Shown piece by piece: positions 12,216-25,468 of a DNA stretch of 64,000 nt; position 1 is the first letter of the stretch, and each line of letters starts with the position of its first letter. The stretch is from Mytilus galloprovincialis. Lineage: Eukaryota; Mollusca; Bivalvia; Mytilida; Mytilidae. The DNA is taken from assembly GCF_965363235.1 (NCBI RefSeq), contig NC_134848.1, forward strand, positions 60,722,181 to 60,786,180, read 5' to 3'. The notes below the pieces were generated by a model. It was not told the DNA's origin and did no database searches. It was given only the letters and a program-made list of their open reading frames with translations. A program made the position numbers and the translations under genes.

Positions 12216-12900
12216 AAATTTTTCCATTCAAAACTTTGAGGACAAGTTGAAAATTTTTTTCAACAAATAATCTGTATTCTATCAAATCATTATCTTCGAA
12301 TATAACCATCTTACATCAGTACAGTCGTGGATATCTTTATAATATTGATTAAGAGCCAGTCTGCCATAAAACCATGCAAAATCTCATATTTCGTCCAAAT
12401 TGGTAGTTACAACTTGGCAACATTATATATATTTTCAAAATCTTTGGGTATTTAGGAGTTAAGATAAAAAAATTTTTTTTTGTTAATTCACACTATTTTC
12501 CATTTAACAGCCTTATTTGCATATTTGTGAATTATTAAAAAAAAATGCAAAAAAAATCACCAATATTTAGGTACTTTTTAAAGGTCTGGATAATTGATAT
12601 ATCTCTTAAATATAACATTATCTTGTTATATTTTGCAAAGAAAATCATTAAAAAACAAAAAAAAAATGCATTTTGAGATTTTTTTACCTTTTGGCAGGTT
12701 GCCAGAGAGGTTCATGCAACATATGTATTAGATAACTTGCATGTAGTACATGTACTAAGTAGGTGTTTTCTCTCAAGATCATATTTATTTTTTTTAACTT
12801 TTAGGATTTTTTTAAAGGTGCATATCAGTTCTAAGACAAGTGAAAAAATTTAGCTTGGCAAATAATGGGAAGTTAGTAAAAAATGCTCTCAAAATATCTA
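12216..12900. other. A/T-homopolymer-rich stretch
   Basis: Many A and T runs, no exon. It directly precedes the ~160-bp tandem array and may be its diverged flank. Confidence 0.4.
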
Positions 12901-12904
12901 TAAA

Positions 12905-13520
12905 ATGCACTAATTTCGGACAATAACTTTAGTTAAAGTGTATAGATCTTTATGATTTTTTTTCAGAAGGTTTAATACCACAAAAGGAAGGTTGGGATCG
13001 ATTTTGGGGATGATGGTCCCAACCGTTTAGGAATTAAGGGCCCAAGAGGGGCCCAAAACAAGTAATTTATATTTTAAGGATAATTACTTGTGTATAAGTA
13101 TTTCAATCGCTCTGATATTGTACCACAATGTTTAAAACCACAAGTAGAAGGTTTGGATTCATTTAATGTGTTATGGGTTCAAAGTTAGGAATTAAGGGCC
13201 AAAAAGGGGCCAAAGACAAGCATTTTCTAGTTTCAAGACAATATCTTGTGTGTAATTGCATGGATCTCTCTAAAATTGTACCACAATGTTCCATATAACA
13301 AAGGGGAGGCTGGGATTAAGTTTTGGATTAATTGCCCAAAATATGTAGGAATTAGGGGCCAAAAAAAGGCCAAAAAGAAGCATGTTTCTAGTTTCCAAAC
13401 AATAACTTGGGTTTAAGTGTATGGATCTCTCTGTAATTGTACTACAAGGTTCCATACTATAAAGGAAAGGATGGGAATGATGAGTTTAAGGGTTATTGCT
13501 TAAAGGGGTTTTTCAATAAG
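12905..13520 (+). repeat. ~160-bp imperfect tandem repeat, about 3.5 units
   Basis: Units start near 12980, 13141, 13300 and 13460 (last one partial), with a partial leading unit. Each carries AGGAATTA(A)GGGCC followed by a second GGGGCC, then a CTTGTGT.TAAGT block, an ATCTCTCTAAAATTGTACCA-like block and a GTTCCATA-like end. Units are clearly diverged. The array ends in a G-run at about 13523-13533. Confidence 0.85.
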
Positions 13521-13805
13521 TGGGGGGGGGGGGGATCTGCTTACAATTTTAAGTGATTTCTTTTTTTTTCAAAATTTTTCAAATTTCAAATTTTGAAAAG
13601 TTTCAAGAAGAAATCTTCAAGTGCACAGTATTGTGCAATAGATTTGTTTGATCTTTGACCACATTTATTTTGTAACAAAAATTCAATCACAATCCAAATT
13701 CAGACAGCATCAAGCTTGAACATTGTGACCAAATTTAATTTGCTCCAATCGTTCAGGGTCCAACCACTGCGGTTGTATTAAGCTGCGCCCTGCAGAGCAC
13801 CTGTT
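13521..13805 (+). repeat. Repeat segment abutting the tandem array
   Basis: Contains AATTTTTCAAATTTCAAATTT and a GC-richer end around GTTCAGGGTCCAACCACTGCGG and AAGCTGCGCCCTGCAGAGCA. I recall this ending as common in bivalve DNA next to such arrays, probably the end of a mobile element. Its class is not resolved. Confidence 0.45.
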
Positions 13806-14204
13806 TTTCACATACTTTCAATTGATGACAGTCTTTTATAAAGCTTGTTATATGAAACAGAGTTGTGAACATACTTGTACATCAAAATATCTTCCTCTTT
13901 AAAACTTTTGATTGGAATGAAACCAATTATAGGGGCAATCACTCATTGAGTGTCTAGATTAGAAAGTTGTGTCTATCAGAGCGTATGTAAAAAAAATGTC
14001 GCCATTTTTTTTTCTACGAAAAAAGTTTATATGTGCATATATAATGTGCCATATAACAGTTTTTGATTGATATCTCAGATTAAATCCAGATAAAAGAGAG
14101 ACAGTTGAGGTGACCCTACTTCTTCAATAACCGAAAGCTTTTCCAAGATTATCTTGAATGTCCCCTCTCCAAAGAGCATCTCTTTCCTGTTTGTTGATAC
14201 TTTG

Positions 14205-15230
14205 AGATTTTCATTTTTAGTCCCCTAACGGCTAACGTCGAAGTGGACTTAGGTTTGCACTGCGTCTGTCCGTCTGTCTATCTGTCAGTTCGGCAAATCA
14301 GACTTTTTTTGTGCTTGTAGATTTTGATTTGATATTTAGTTTATTGATTTATTATGACAAGTTACAGGTCAAATTCAATTTTCACGCTTTAAGATTTTCT
14401 CTTTGTTCAGTTAAAGCCCTTTCTCTAGAATTAAATTTTTGATGAAATACTTATTCATTAGAAGATTTCTGTTCAAACGGAAATAACTCATTTTTTAGCT
14501 CAGCTTTTCTCATCACTTGGCGTCCGTCGTCTGTCGTCGTTAACTTTTACAAAAATCTTCTCCTCTGAAACTACTGGCCACAATCATCATTGAGGTATCT
14601 AGTTTAAAAAATGTGTCCGATGATTCGGCCAAACTACCAAGATGGCCGCCATGGCTAAAAATAGAACATAGGGGTAAAATGCAGTATTTGGCTTATAACT
14701 CAAAAACCAAAGCATTTAGAGAAAATCTGAAAGAGGGCGACATTGTTTATCAGGTCAAAATCTATCTGCCCTGGAATTTTCAGATGAATCGGATAACCGG
14801 TTGTTAGGTTGCTGCCCCTTAATTGGTAATTTTAAGGAAATTTTGCCGTTTTTTGTTATTATCTTGAATATTATTATAGATAGAGATAAACTGTAAACAG
14901 CAATAATGTACAGCAAAGTAAGACCTAAAAATAAGTCAACATGACCGAAATGGTCAATTAACCTCCTAAGGAGTTATTGCCCTTTATAGTCAATTTTAAA
15001 CAATTTTCATAAAATTTGTAAATTTTTACTAGCATTTTCCACTGAAACTACTGGGCCAATTTCATTATAGATATATATAATTGTAAGCAGCAAGAATGTT
15101 TAGTAAAGTAAGATCTACAAACTCATCACCATCACCAAAACACAATTTTGTCATGAATCCATCTGTGTCCTTTGTTTTAATATTCACATCGACCAAGGCG
15201 ACGGACACAGGCTCTCTAGGGCCTCTAGTT
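14205..15230 (+). repeat. Interspersed repeat with CCGTCTGTC-rich cores
   Basis: Two GC-richer cores, near 14215-14295 (GTCTGTCCGTCTGTC) and 14510-14545 (GGCGTCCGTCGTCTGTCGTC), sit in sequence with the phrases CCGATGATTCGGCCAA and CCAAGATGGCCGCCATGGC. These are typical of abundant bivalve interspersed repeats. The frame at 14613-14807 lies inside it and is not treated as a gene. Confidence 0.55.
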
Positions 15231-15960
15231 TAAAGACAAAATGATATTTTGGCTGTTTTTGGAATTTAGTGGTTCAATTTCGTTCCAGTCTGATATTTGT
15301 GTTCAGAGTTGTGGTCTTTGGACATAGGAAATTCACTTAGATAGTCAGAATTCAACAAGTTTTTCATTATGATTGAAGATTTTGTCTCGATATTTTTATG
15401 TTGTTTAAACCATGACAAATTATAGATCAAGTTAAAATTTTGTTCCATTACAATGAATTTGTATCGGGTTGGGGAGTATGTATTGCCATGCATTACTCAC
15501 AAAATGCTTGTTTTTATCAAAATTTTCCCAACTCTGATGCTGCAAAATTGTTTGATATTTAGTTAAAATAGATATTGATGACTTTATTTTGTTAATTTTT
15601 TTTCAGATCTATCAAACTTTTATATTCTTTTTTGCTAATACCTTCATCTTGTTAATTCATGACTAAAAACATGTATTTAGACTATTTTGCACTTTTTTAG
15701 TACTTTTACGATAGTCTTTTTGTCTAAATTGTAAGGAGCTGCATTCATGTTGAGTCTCTATCTTTTATATGTTAAACAGTTTTATGAATCATTATCAAAT
15801 ACAACATGTTTTAAAACTTTGAGACTGAACTCAATTGTGGCCACTTTGGATTTAGACAAAAAGCGTCTAAAAACTAGAATATTATAAAATGCTAAAATTA
15901 TGAAGAACTCATGATGATATTACCTGATGAGTGTGCATAGTATTGTAAATAAAACAGCCC
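15231..15960. other. Intergenic stretch, nothing recognised
   Basis: AT-rich. Short frames on the minus strand have no family character. Confidence 0.45.
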
Positions 15961-15964
15961 ATTT

Positions 15965-16245
15965 TTATGCCCCACCTACGATAGTAGAGGGGCATTATGT
16001 TTTCAGGTCCGTCCGTCCGTCCTTTCGTCTGTTCGTTTAGGTTAAAGTTTTTGGTCAAGATAGTTTTTGATGAAGTTGAAGTCCAATCAACTTCAAACTT
16101 AGTACACATGTTCCCTATGATATGATCTTTCTAATTTAATTGCCAAATTAGAGTTTTGTCCCCAATTTTACGGTCTACTAAACATAGAAAATGATAATGC
16201 AAGTGGGACATCCGTGTACTATGGACACATTCTTGTTAAGTTTCT
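15965..16245 (+). repeat. Interspersed repeat with GTCCGTCCGTCCG core
   Basis: Begins with ATGCCCCACCTACGATAGTA, carries GTCCGTCCGTCC near 16008 and ends near TGTGTACTATGGACACATTC. The 14.2 kb repeat has the same style of core but a different body. Confidence 0.6.
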
Positions 16246-17840
16246 AAAGTAGTTTTCTTTTTAATAAGTTTATATTTTAAACATATTGTAAAAATGCTCA
16301 GTTTAGGGGCAAAAAAGGCAAAAAAAGGGGTCTTACTGGGTTTACTCCTTTAGTATATTTTCTAACTTAAACTAAATTAAACTTGGTTTATTCAATTAAT
16401 ATAACCAGTAAACATTAGTTCAGTCATTATTTTTTTTTTTATATTCTGACTATCACATACTTTTGAAAAGTTTCTATTGAAACAGATAAAAAAATCAAAA
16501 ATTCGGCAAAATTGCCATCATGCCTATCTTTAATTATTATTTTATCGTAAGAAGGTATCATTTGCCGAGCACCGTTTTCTTGCATTTTGTAGATAAATAT
16601 ATAAGCTTCATGAAATATTACATTTTTTTGAAAATAAAACATGATCTTACAAGATTCAAGCCTTTAAAAATATACAAATTTTGCAGAATCAGGCCTTTTT
16701 CAAAACCATGCAATTTCAACCTGTCAGTAGGGGTATTGAGAAATGTCACAACTTTTTGAATTATCCTAATTTCCTTTCATTTTAAGTTGTTTGTTAATAT
16801 ATTTGTTATCATTTAGCTGTAATTTTTCTATAAAACAAAAAAAAATCAGGTCAAAATACCCTAAAATAGGCTTAAAATTGCCTTTTGTCAGTACAGAAAT
16901 GGACAATTATCGAATGTTCGGCATACTCAAATAATGGCTGAATATTTTTTCAAAATATTTTGCACAAATAGTTATTACATATAAGGTATCTAAAATACAA
17001 AATATTTGTTTATCGATTAGTGATTGTAATATTATTGAGAAAATATTATTCAAGAAAAATATAAAATTACCTCTTTCTGCAATTACAATTGAAGTATTAA
17101 AAAGACATTTTATATATAATTCTGTTTTATTCTATTGTAAACATACGAAGATATCAAAGACATTTTTTTTATAGTGCTATTCCAGAAATAAACCATCCAC
17201 CCTATGGAAGACATCAAATGTAAAAAAATATTCCGTGGAAATAGTTTTTCGCCATTGCCAAAATCTTCCGGAATTCCAGAATTTAACTGATCAATTAGTT
17301 AAGTCTGGTAATAGATATCAAAATCTGTATTTTTCATCCTTTTTATATATAAGGATTAATCAACACAAATAAATTATGCAATTTGATATATCCTTAATTT
17401 TAGGATGAAATTTAGGGTTTGTCCTATACCAGCCTATAACATTATTATCGAATGCCAGACTTTAGGTCACTTCATCTATATAGTCAGAACACTTACCAAT
17501 TACCAGGTAATTGATACATCATTTATTCAAACACACTTGTTTGTCTTCACAGCAGGAAATTGTCTGATTACCACAATATTGTAGAAGACTGACCAGAAAT
17601 GACTAGCTGTGGATTATGACTCTACTATGAATTGCAAAATACTGATACAAATAATAGATTGTTATCAGAGTCAATGGAAACTTTCTATTGACTTTTGAAT
17701 TTACATACAGAAGATCCCCCTTTTTGTTCTAAAATTTAAAAAAAAACAAGGCATTAGTTGAGTATTTCTGTTAGTGTTTTATTTTCACTTGAAAGCATAT
17801 ATAAAGATTAGTAAAATGAATATGAATAAGACATTACAGA
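16246..17840. other. AT-rich intergenic stretch, nothing recognised
   Basis: No exon, terminal repeat or array visible. The overlapping frames around 16.5-16.7 kb are AT artefacts. Confidence 0.45.
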
Positions 17841-17844
17841 TGTT

Positions 17845-18118
17845 TTTAAAAAGAACTAAGTATGTGCCTGTCCTAAGCCAGGAGCCAGTAATTAAGTGGT
17901 TGTCGTTTGTTTATATGTTACATATTTGTTTATTGTTCCTCTTTAGAAAAAAAAAATAAGGTCATTAGTTTTCGATTGATTTTTTTACATTGCCATATCG
18001 GTGCCTTTTATAGCTGACTGTGCTTTACGGGTCTTGCTCATTGTTGAAGACCGTACGCTGACCTATAGTTGTGCATTTCTGTGTCATTGGCAATCATACC
18101 ACATCTTCTTTTTTGTAA
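17845..18118 (+). repeat. Dispersed repeat family E, 3' tail type
   Basis: Landmarks are ATTGCCATATCGGTGCCTTT, GCTCATTGTTGAAGACCGTA, TGACCTATAGTTGT and the terminal CATTGGCAATCATACCACAT. Inverted fragments lie at 45035-45200 and 58440-58600. I recall this as an abundant mussel repeat tail. Confidence 0.7.
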
Positions 18119-18119
18119 C

Positions 18120-20365
18120 CTTATTTTAAAAATATTTTTTGTGTGCAAGTTTGAATGAAACTGTAAAGATATGAAATGCAATATTCTACACCAATTGCGT
18201 AATCTGAAATTGATGTCTAAAACCTGCCATGAGTTTTGAAAATTTAAAAAGTTGATAAAAATTCATTTCACAAAAAAAAACCTCACATTCTAAATATATA
18301 TCCTGTTTGACAATTTACTATTTGTCTAGCCTGCAACAACTGACAGACACGTCTTCTATACAAAGATAGAATCCAGAGATTTTATTCTTTTTTACAGTAC
18401 TTAGTATTTCATTCATATAATGCACCATGGAAATAAAATGACTATAGAAATTCCATGAATGGACTAAGTTTCATTTTGCATTAACATTTATGTAATACTA
18501 TTCTAATCTTCGAATTTTTCAAAATACTAAGGTTTTTTTTATTCCAGGAATAGATTAGAAGAAATGGCGATGTAACTTTCATCTGTTAAATAGGGCTACC
18601 ACTAATCGAATAAGAAATATTGATATTCAACAGGTCACATGTACATTATTTAATAGTTGACACGATTGATGTTTAGTACAAACATCCAAGCATGAGCAAT
18701 ATGTCATCTAATTCATTTGTAAATAGCTGTTGATTCTATAAGTTAACAGCGAAATTGTACATGTATTATTTGCAACTTTTGATCTAAATATTTATAGTTA
18801 CTGCAGCGAATAAGAGAATGAACCCAAAACCACTTTTTTATGCAGTTAAGCTGCATTATGTGAGCACCCTAGATTTATGTTCTACCCAATAAATGCTTAA
18901 ATACTTGCCATTATTATTATCTAGCTGGCTACTATGTTATATATAATTAATTGAACCCTTTTTGGTACTTTTTATTCTGGATAACAATTAATATTACCAG
19001 AAAAAACTTAAATGATCTTCGAATCACCGAAAAGTTTTGATGTTGCACATAGGAAGTAGTGCTCATTAGGAATCCTTATGTAGTTTATTATTGCCTGTGC
19101 TTTTGGCTAAGATTCCAAAGAACAAGTGTATGAAATATTTAATCGGCGAAAATCTCTGAAGACAAGTAGTTTAGATTTCCCAAATGGCAAAAGTCTTAGG
19201 GATATTGTTTGTCGTCAATACGTAGTCAACTACGTCAGTAGTCTATTATATAATAAGTTCAACTGTTTATGCTGTTGGCGGCAATTTCAAATTAGAAGAC
19301 GAAATTTTCGTATCTTTTCAGTTTTGAGACAGGGGTTCAAATTAGCGGTGGTCCGAGTCCCTGACCTTCCACTTTTGCGATCTGACTTTCAACTTGGTTA
19401 CTTGCTACATTTTTACGCCCGACAGACCATCTACTGACTTGAAAGAAAATAAAAAATAACTTTGCAAACTTTTTCAACAAAGTCTCCAAATACATGATCT
19501 CAAAACTTATTTTCATCATTATTATTCATGTAAGCGATGTTCATTTTGTTCAACCGCTAGCTTTATACAGAAAATCGCCAACAAATTATGTGTAGATTCG
19601 AGTAAAATCATATATGACTGACAAAAACAACATTGTAAACAAAATGACGATAGATGCCTTTATTACAATATCGGATCCGATTCCGGAAGCGGATAAGGGT
19701 AATTCCGGGTTTTGGCGATCAACCTAAAAAAAAAAATCCAGGCAGGTGACAAAATACATCTTTGTATGGTAAATGATTATAAAAACTTGAATTGAAAACC
19801 AAAAGATATATGTAAAAGAAAGAAAAGCAGAAAATATTTTATACAGAAACTCAAAATAACTTTTTGACAAATTTTAATGTCAAAATCCAATACAATGTGA
19901 CAGCTGGGAACAGTTAACAGTATATATAGGGGAGTCCCTGTGGTCACTGTACACCCTCCTGTTTGAGAACTTGAAACTGGTCGAGATCCACATCCATAAA
20001 CCATATAAACTCATGTATTGTACTATACATCAAATCAAATGAAATATAAGGGGAGTTCCTGTGTTTACCCTACCCCCTCCTGGTTGATAACTTAATATAT
20101 TTTATATACAACGTCTTCTTCTAGTAGCGGAGACAGGTAAACGGACAGTAAAACTACCAATGGACGTCCGCAAAGCTTCAGATACAATACAGTTATCTCT
20201 ATTCTCATGCAAAACAAGTTCATAATTAAATTTCAATCATTATTTCAGTGTAAAATCTTCATTAAAGAAAATTCCGCTAAAAGATGTAATCTTCATGGGT
20301 CCTTACACTAGGTGACGTCATAGGTATGCTTCCGGCGTCAAACATAAACACCGGGCGTATTCTGG
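18120..20365. other. Intergenic stretch, no gene recognised
   Basis: Two related short blocks, GGGGAGTCCCTGTGGTCACT near 19930 and GGGGAGTTCCTGTGTTTACC near 20050, suggest a small local duplication about 120 bp apart. Otherwise nothing. The frame at 19126-19437 has no family features. Confidence 0.45.
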
Positions 20366-20369
20366 CTTC

Positions 20370-23300
20370 TGTGCCGCTTCAGAATGTTGTAGTTGACTGT
20401 AGTGCTAGATATCAAGGTCATTCTTTGAATGATCATTTGTAACAAGGATCTGACAAGGACCTGACCTAACGAACACTCTTATTGGAGTACTGTGATTTTG
20501 GAAAGAACAATTAGCTGTGATTTGTGATATAGAACAAATGTTTCTTTAGTTCAAAGTAAATAAAGATCATAGAGTCTACTTCAGATTTTTGTGGTGGAAA
20601 GACGACAATCTTCATGGAGATCTTATAGAATATCGTATGAACGTTAACTTATTCGGAGCCGCTTCTTCTACGGGTTGTGCCAACTTTAGTCCGAAAAGAG
20701 TTGCTGACGATTACGAAGATGAGTTTGGATCAGATATTTCAGACTTTTTGCGAAATGATTTCTACGTGGATGACGGTTTGAAGTCTGTTGCGTCCGTCGG
20801 TGATGCTGTAAGCGTAGTCAAACGAAGTCAGAATATGTGTAACAAAGGAGGTTTAAGATTGCATAAGTTTCAGGCTAACTCAAAAGACGTTTTAAATCTA
20901 ATACCAATCGAAGATAGAGCAAAAGATCTAAAGAAATTAGATTTATTAAATGACAAACTACCGATTACGAAGACTCTAGGCATACAATGGTGTATCGAAT
21001 CCGATTCTTTTCAACTTCGCCTTGAACTTACGAACAAACCACTCACTTTCAACGTTAAGTCCTGTGTATGATCCCTTGTGATTTCTTTCTCCTTTCGTAC
21101 TTCTACGAAAACAGATTCTACAAGAATGTTGTAGCGATCAAATTAATTGGGACGAACCGCCTTCTGAAACTTTGATACACAGATGGCAACAGTGGCGAAA
21201 TGACATACAGAATCTAGTGCAACTGGGAACTCAGCGATGTTTAAAACCAAAAGACTTTGGAAATATAACAGTATGCGAACTTCATCATTTTTCTGATGCT
21301 AGCACTTTAGGTTATGGACAATGCTCGCATCTCCGATTAATCGATGAAAATGGACTCATTAATTGTACACTTCTAATGGAAAAAGCCAGAGTTACTCCAC
21401 GACGTTTATTAACAATTCCTCGTTTGGAATTGTCCGCCGCTCTAGTATCAGTCAGAATAAGTCAACTTCTGAAACACGAACTTCGATATGAGAACATTAC
21501 TGAGTGGTTTTGGACTAATAGCAATATCGTTCTCGGTTATATTGCGAACGATAACCGAAGATTTCATATATTTGTTTCAAATGGAGTGCAACACAGTGGA
21601 AGTATGTATACACGGAGGAAAACCCTGCAGATGTAGCCTCACGAGGGTCAAGCGTAAATGATTTGGTGAAGAACTCAAATTAGTTAACCGGACCGAAATG
21701 TTTATGGACACTTCAATCTTTCGACGTAGATGCGAATAAACCCGATTTGACACTTACTACTTAATGACCCTGAAATACGGGTAGTGAAAGCATTTTCTAC
21801 TAGGATGAATGTTATTGAATTTGCGTCAATGATTGAACGCTTGGAATATTTTTCTAATTGGAATCACGCAAAGCGAGCTGTTAGCATTTGCTTAAAACTA
21901 AAGGACACACTAAGAACAAAGAATAAGAGTAAAAACAATTCACCCGTGAGTAAATTGTGCGTAAACGACATGCAACGTGCAGAAATTGAAATTATCAAAC
22001 AATTGCAAGCATCGTCATTTAACGAAGAAATAGCTGTTTTACCATCGATGGATGAAGGTAAAACCTATGAAGATAGACATTCAACCCGAATTCGAAATGT
22101 TAAATTGAAAAGAACTTCATCATTATATATACAAGTTAGACACGTTTCTCGATTCGGATGGAATTATTAGAGTTGGTGGTCGTATTCGACGAGCCGAGTT
22201 TAACTTAGTAGTTAAACATCCAGTGATCATTTCAAGACATTCACACGTAACAAAACTAATCATACGACATTTCCACGAGAAAGCCGAACACCAAGTAAGA
22301 AAGCATGACAATAAATGTAATACGTGCGAACGGATTTTCGATAATTGGTTGTAGTACTGCCGTTTCCAAATATCCAGCAACATATATTATTTGTAGAAAA
22401 CATAGAAGTAATACTCAAGAACAAAAAATGACTGACTTACCGATTGACAGGTTTAATCCGGTACCGCCTTTCACCTATAGCGGAGTTGATTTATTTGGAC
22501 GATGGTACATTGAAGAAGGACGTAAAGAACTTAAACGCTATATGGGGTCCTGTTTACGTGTCTATCATGCCGAGGAGTACATATAGAGACAGCAAACTCA
22601 CTTGATACCATTCATAAATGCAATGCGTTGCGTAGATTTATAGCCATACGTTGCCCTGTAAGACATCTAAGGTCAGATAGAGAAACCAATTTTGTAGATG
22701 CGGAACGAGAATTGCGAGAAGCTATTCAGAAATGAACGATAAAAGTATAAGACAATTTCTTTCGAATGAAAGGTGTGATTTTGTAGAATTCAAATTGAAT
22801 GTCCCATTTGCCAGTCACATGGGCGGAGTTTGGGAACGCCAAATCCGGATGTTAGAAATGTTCTTGCGTCATTAACAGATTAATGCATCAATCTGGTACA
22901 CAATTGGACGATGAATCTTTGAGAACTTTTATGGGAAGCCGCAGCAATTGTGAACGGCCGTCCTTTAACTCTTTACTATTTGAATGATCCCTTATCAGAG
23001 GAACCCCTAACACCAAATAATATACTTACGATGAAGTCAAAGATTATTCTTCCTCCACCTGGACAATTTCAAAGAAGTGATATTTACTTTCGAAAACGCT
23101 GGAGGCGAGTTCAGTTCTTAGCAAACGAGTTTTTGAATAGATGGAGAAAGGAGTATTTGTCTAATCTACAATCTAGAAAGAAGTGGACTGCTCCGAGACG
23201 AAAGTCCGCGATATAGTAATGATCAAAGATGAACAAGCCGCGCGAAATCAGTGGAGTCTTGGGAAGATCAACACAGCACACGTAGATGAGGATGGACTTG

Positions 23301-23460
23301 TTACAAAAGTGCGGGTGACGATCGGTGCTCAAATTGATAATAGTGGAAGGAGGAATTCACCTCTTCAGGAATTAGATAGGCCGATTCAAAAACTAGTGTT
23401 AGTATAAGAAGTAGGAGAAACCGAGGAAGTCCCCATCGAGGAGCTTGATGACATTTAGTA
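20370..23460 (+). pseudogene. Decayed Bel/Pao-type LTR retrotransposon pol
   Basis: Fragments in order match a Bel/Pao polyprotein: reverse transcriptase from about 20370 (YFRFLWW, LFGAASS and the DFYVDDGL catalytic region near 20756-20786), RNase H around 21290 (HHFSDAS), an integrase-linked region to about 22860, and a C-terminal domain at 23217-23400 (NQWSLGKI). The frame is broken several times: in-frame stops occur upstream of FLWW (for example in the stretch corresponding to the IEQMF motif), and frame changes occur between 21071, 21172, 21636, 21784, 22170, 22305 and 22950. Gag and protease are not recognised. GGGGCGCCATGTTACCG near 23535 could be a polypurine tract meeting a truncated LTR, where family D begins. 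It is non-functional as it stands. The breaks are described only; no restored sequence is given. Confidence 0.88.
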
Positions 23461-23574
23461 TGCGATGTCCAATAATGGTAGTATAGTGGTTATAGGACTA
23501 TGATATATTGAAAAAAAAATAAACATTAACTTTGGGGCGCCATGTTACCGTTGTACATTGATTAGGAGTAAAAT

Positions 23575-24300
23575 ACATTTTACAATTAGAAAAAAGTAAA
23601 ATCACAATTAGCGGAAAATCGATTCAGAAAGTCCATAATCACATGGCCTAAAAAAAAAAAAAAAAAAAAACGCATAAAAAACGAATGGACAAGAACTGTC
23701 ATATTCTTGACTTGATACAGGTATTTTCAAAAGTAGAAAATGGTGGATTAAACTGGTTTTATATCGCTAACCCTCTCACTTTGGTGGCAGTCTCATCCGT
23801 TAGATTTACAATGGTGAGTTAACTAAACAGACACAATAAATAAAATAGTCAAAATATGGGTACAGCAGTCATCATCGTGTAACAATTTAAAAAGGAACAA
23901 TTTAACAGAACACAAAAACATCTATCTACAAACACATTCATTGATTTGCGTGTCTGACGTCAGAAATTTTATACGTCACATATATTTGTCGCTCGATGTA
24001 CATACAAACAATTTTAAAATTTCCCATAGGCAATGTTATAATACAGGGTTAAAAAATCAAAAGTATGTAAGAATAAATTTCAGAAATAGACCGAGATTTA
24101 AAATAGTACAAACGTTATATAGAATTTATAAGAATTCACAAATAGTTAATTCCAATACGCGATTGAATGATTTTGACGTTTGTGGTTCTAAGAACCTAAG
24201 TAGTAAATTGTCGTTTCTTTCCCCGATACATCAGATTCCCGTGAACGAAGCACGATGCTATGAACACAAATTTGGACATGTTAATGGCCCAAAGATGTAA
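23575..24300 (+). repeat. Dispersed repeat family D, longest copy, with 119-codon open frame
   Basis: The first part matches the family D copies at 1.5, 41.9, 59.7 and 60.4 kb; the later part (23930-24190) matches the inverted copy at 4255-4400. It carries a 20-nt A-run near 23650. A frame at 23941-24300 stays open for 119 codons, which the 4.3 kb copy does not retain. I recognise no domain in it. It could be a remnant of the element's protein or chance. Confidence 0.65.
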
Positions 24301-24950
24301 TTTGAACGTTATTAATGTAATAAATGTCTTATAATATGCATAATTGATATATTCGCATAGTCATTATGCTATTGTGTAAGGTTATACTGCGATTTGTTTA
24401 TATTTGGTATGCAACAGGGGTTTTGCATTGAAACTTATTTATAGTTCTTTTTTGTCTACTTTCAGTTCTTACTTGCGTAACAACATATACTAGATCATGA
24501 ACTTTGTATAATGTTAGACAACTGGGTGAATGTAAGCGATGCACTGTATGTTTATTTGATAATTGCGACATGAATAAAGTATCAGAACTTTCAGTGTATT
24601 TTCTTTGCGACGCCCACAGCTACGGTTTCGATGTCTATATTATATTATTTTTGAAACATATATTCCATAACAGACCACGAACTATTGGTGACATTCATAA
24701 AGCAAAAATATTTTGCCTGAAGTTGACTTTAAGGAAATAAGAAAAAAAAAAAAACACTGCACCTTCTTTTACAGATTATATGAATCTTAATCTTTCTGCG
24801 CTTCGTTGGGGTGACGATCATTTTAAGAATTTAAATCTAAAAATTAAATGTATAATTTGCACAACGGTTAATAGGAATTGGCTCTGTCTAACATAATGTA
24901 TATATTAAATAATTGATGATTTCGTTAATTTCTTTTCATTTCTGGTATCA
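24301..24950. other. Intergenic stretch, nothing recognised
   Basis: AT-rich. The 78-codon frame at 24504 has no family features. Confidence 0.4.
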
Positions 24951-24954
24951 CCTC

Positions 24955-25145
24955 TCTCTCCATAAAACCAGGTTCAATCTGCCATTTTCTACATTTGAAA
25001 ATGCCTGTACCAGGTCAGGAATATGACAGTTGGTGGCCATTTCTTTGAAGTGCTTTGACATTTGATTTTGCCATTTGATTAGGAACTTTATGATTACATT
25101 TTTCTTGGAGTTCAGTGTTTTTGTGATTTTACATTTTCCAGATAA
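24955..25145 (-). repeat. Dispersed repeat family D, inverted fragment
   Basis: The reverse complement contains AGAAAATGGCAGATTGAACC and the CTGTCATATTCCTGACC block. It lies in inverse orientation 1.1 kb from the long family D copy. Confidence 0.7.
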
Positions 25146-25468
25146 TGTAAAATGTACTCAAAATTTGTCTTCAGTAATAAAAAGGCTAAACGATTGGTGA
25201 ACAATTTAACAATTAGTGGGAGTTCCTTAATTTAGATAATGAGCATTACGTAAATTTTGTCTGACATGACATCATCCAACCAACATAATTGGCATGCATG
25301 TAATCGCCTGTTGTATAATACCTCATCAAGGGTAAGAAACCATCAACTGACGAAATCAGAAGTAAGGCTAAATGTGCTAACTTCTAATTTTTTTTTTAAA
25401 TTGTCATTTTGGTTATCACTAGCAGAGCCTTGCTTCTGAACGAGTCATGTGAAATATTGAATATATAT

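Noticed and set aside
14613-14807. 64-codon frame as a small gene
   Set aside because: Entirely inside an interspersed repeat with CCGTCGTC cores.
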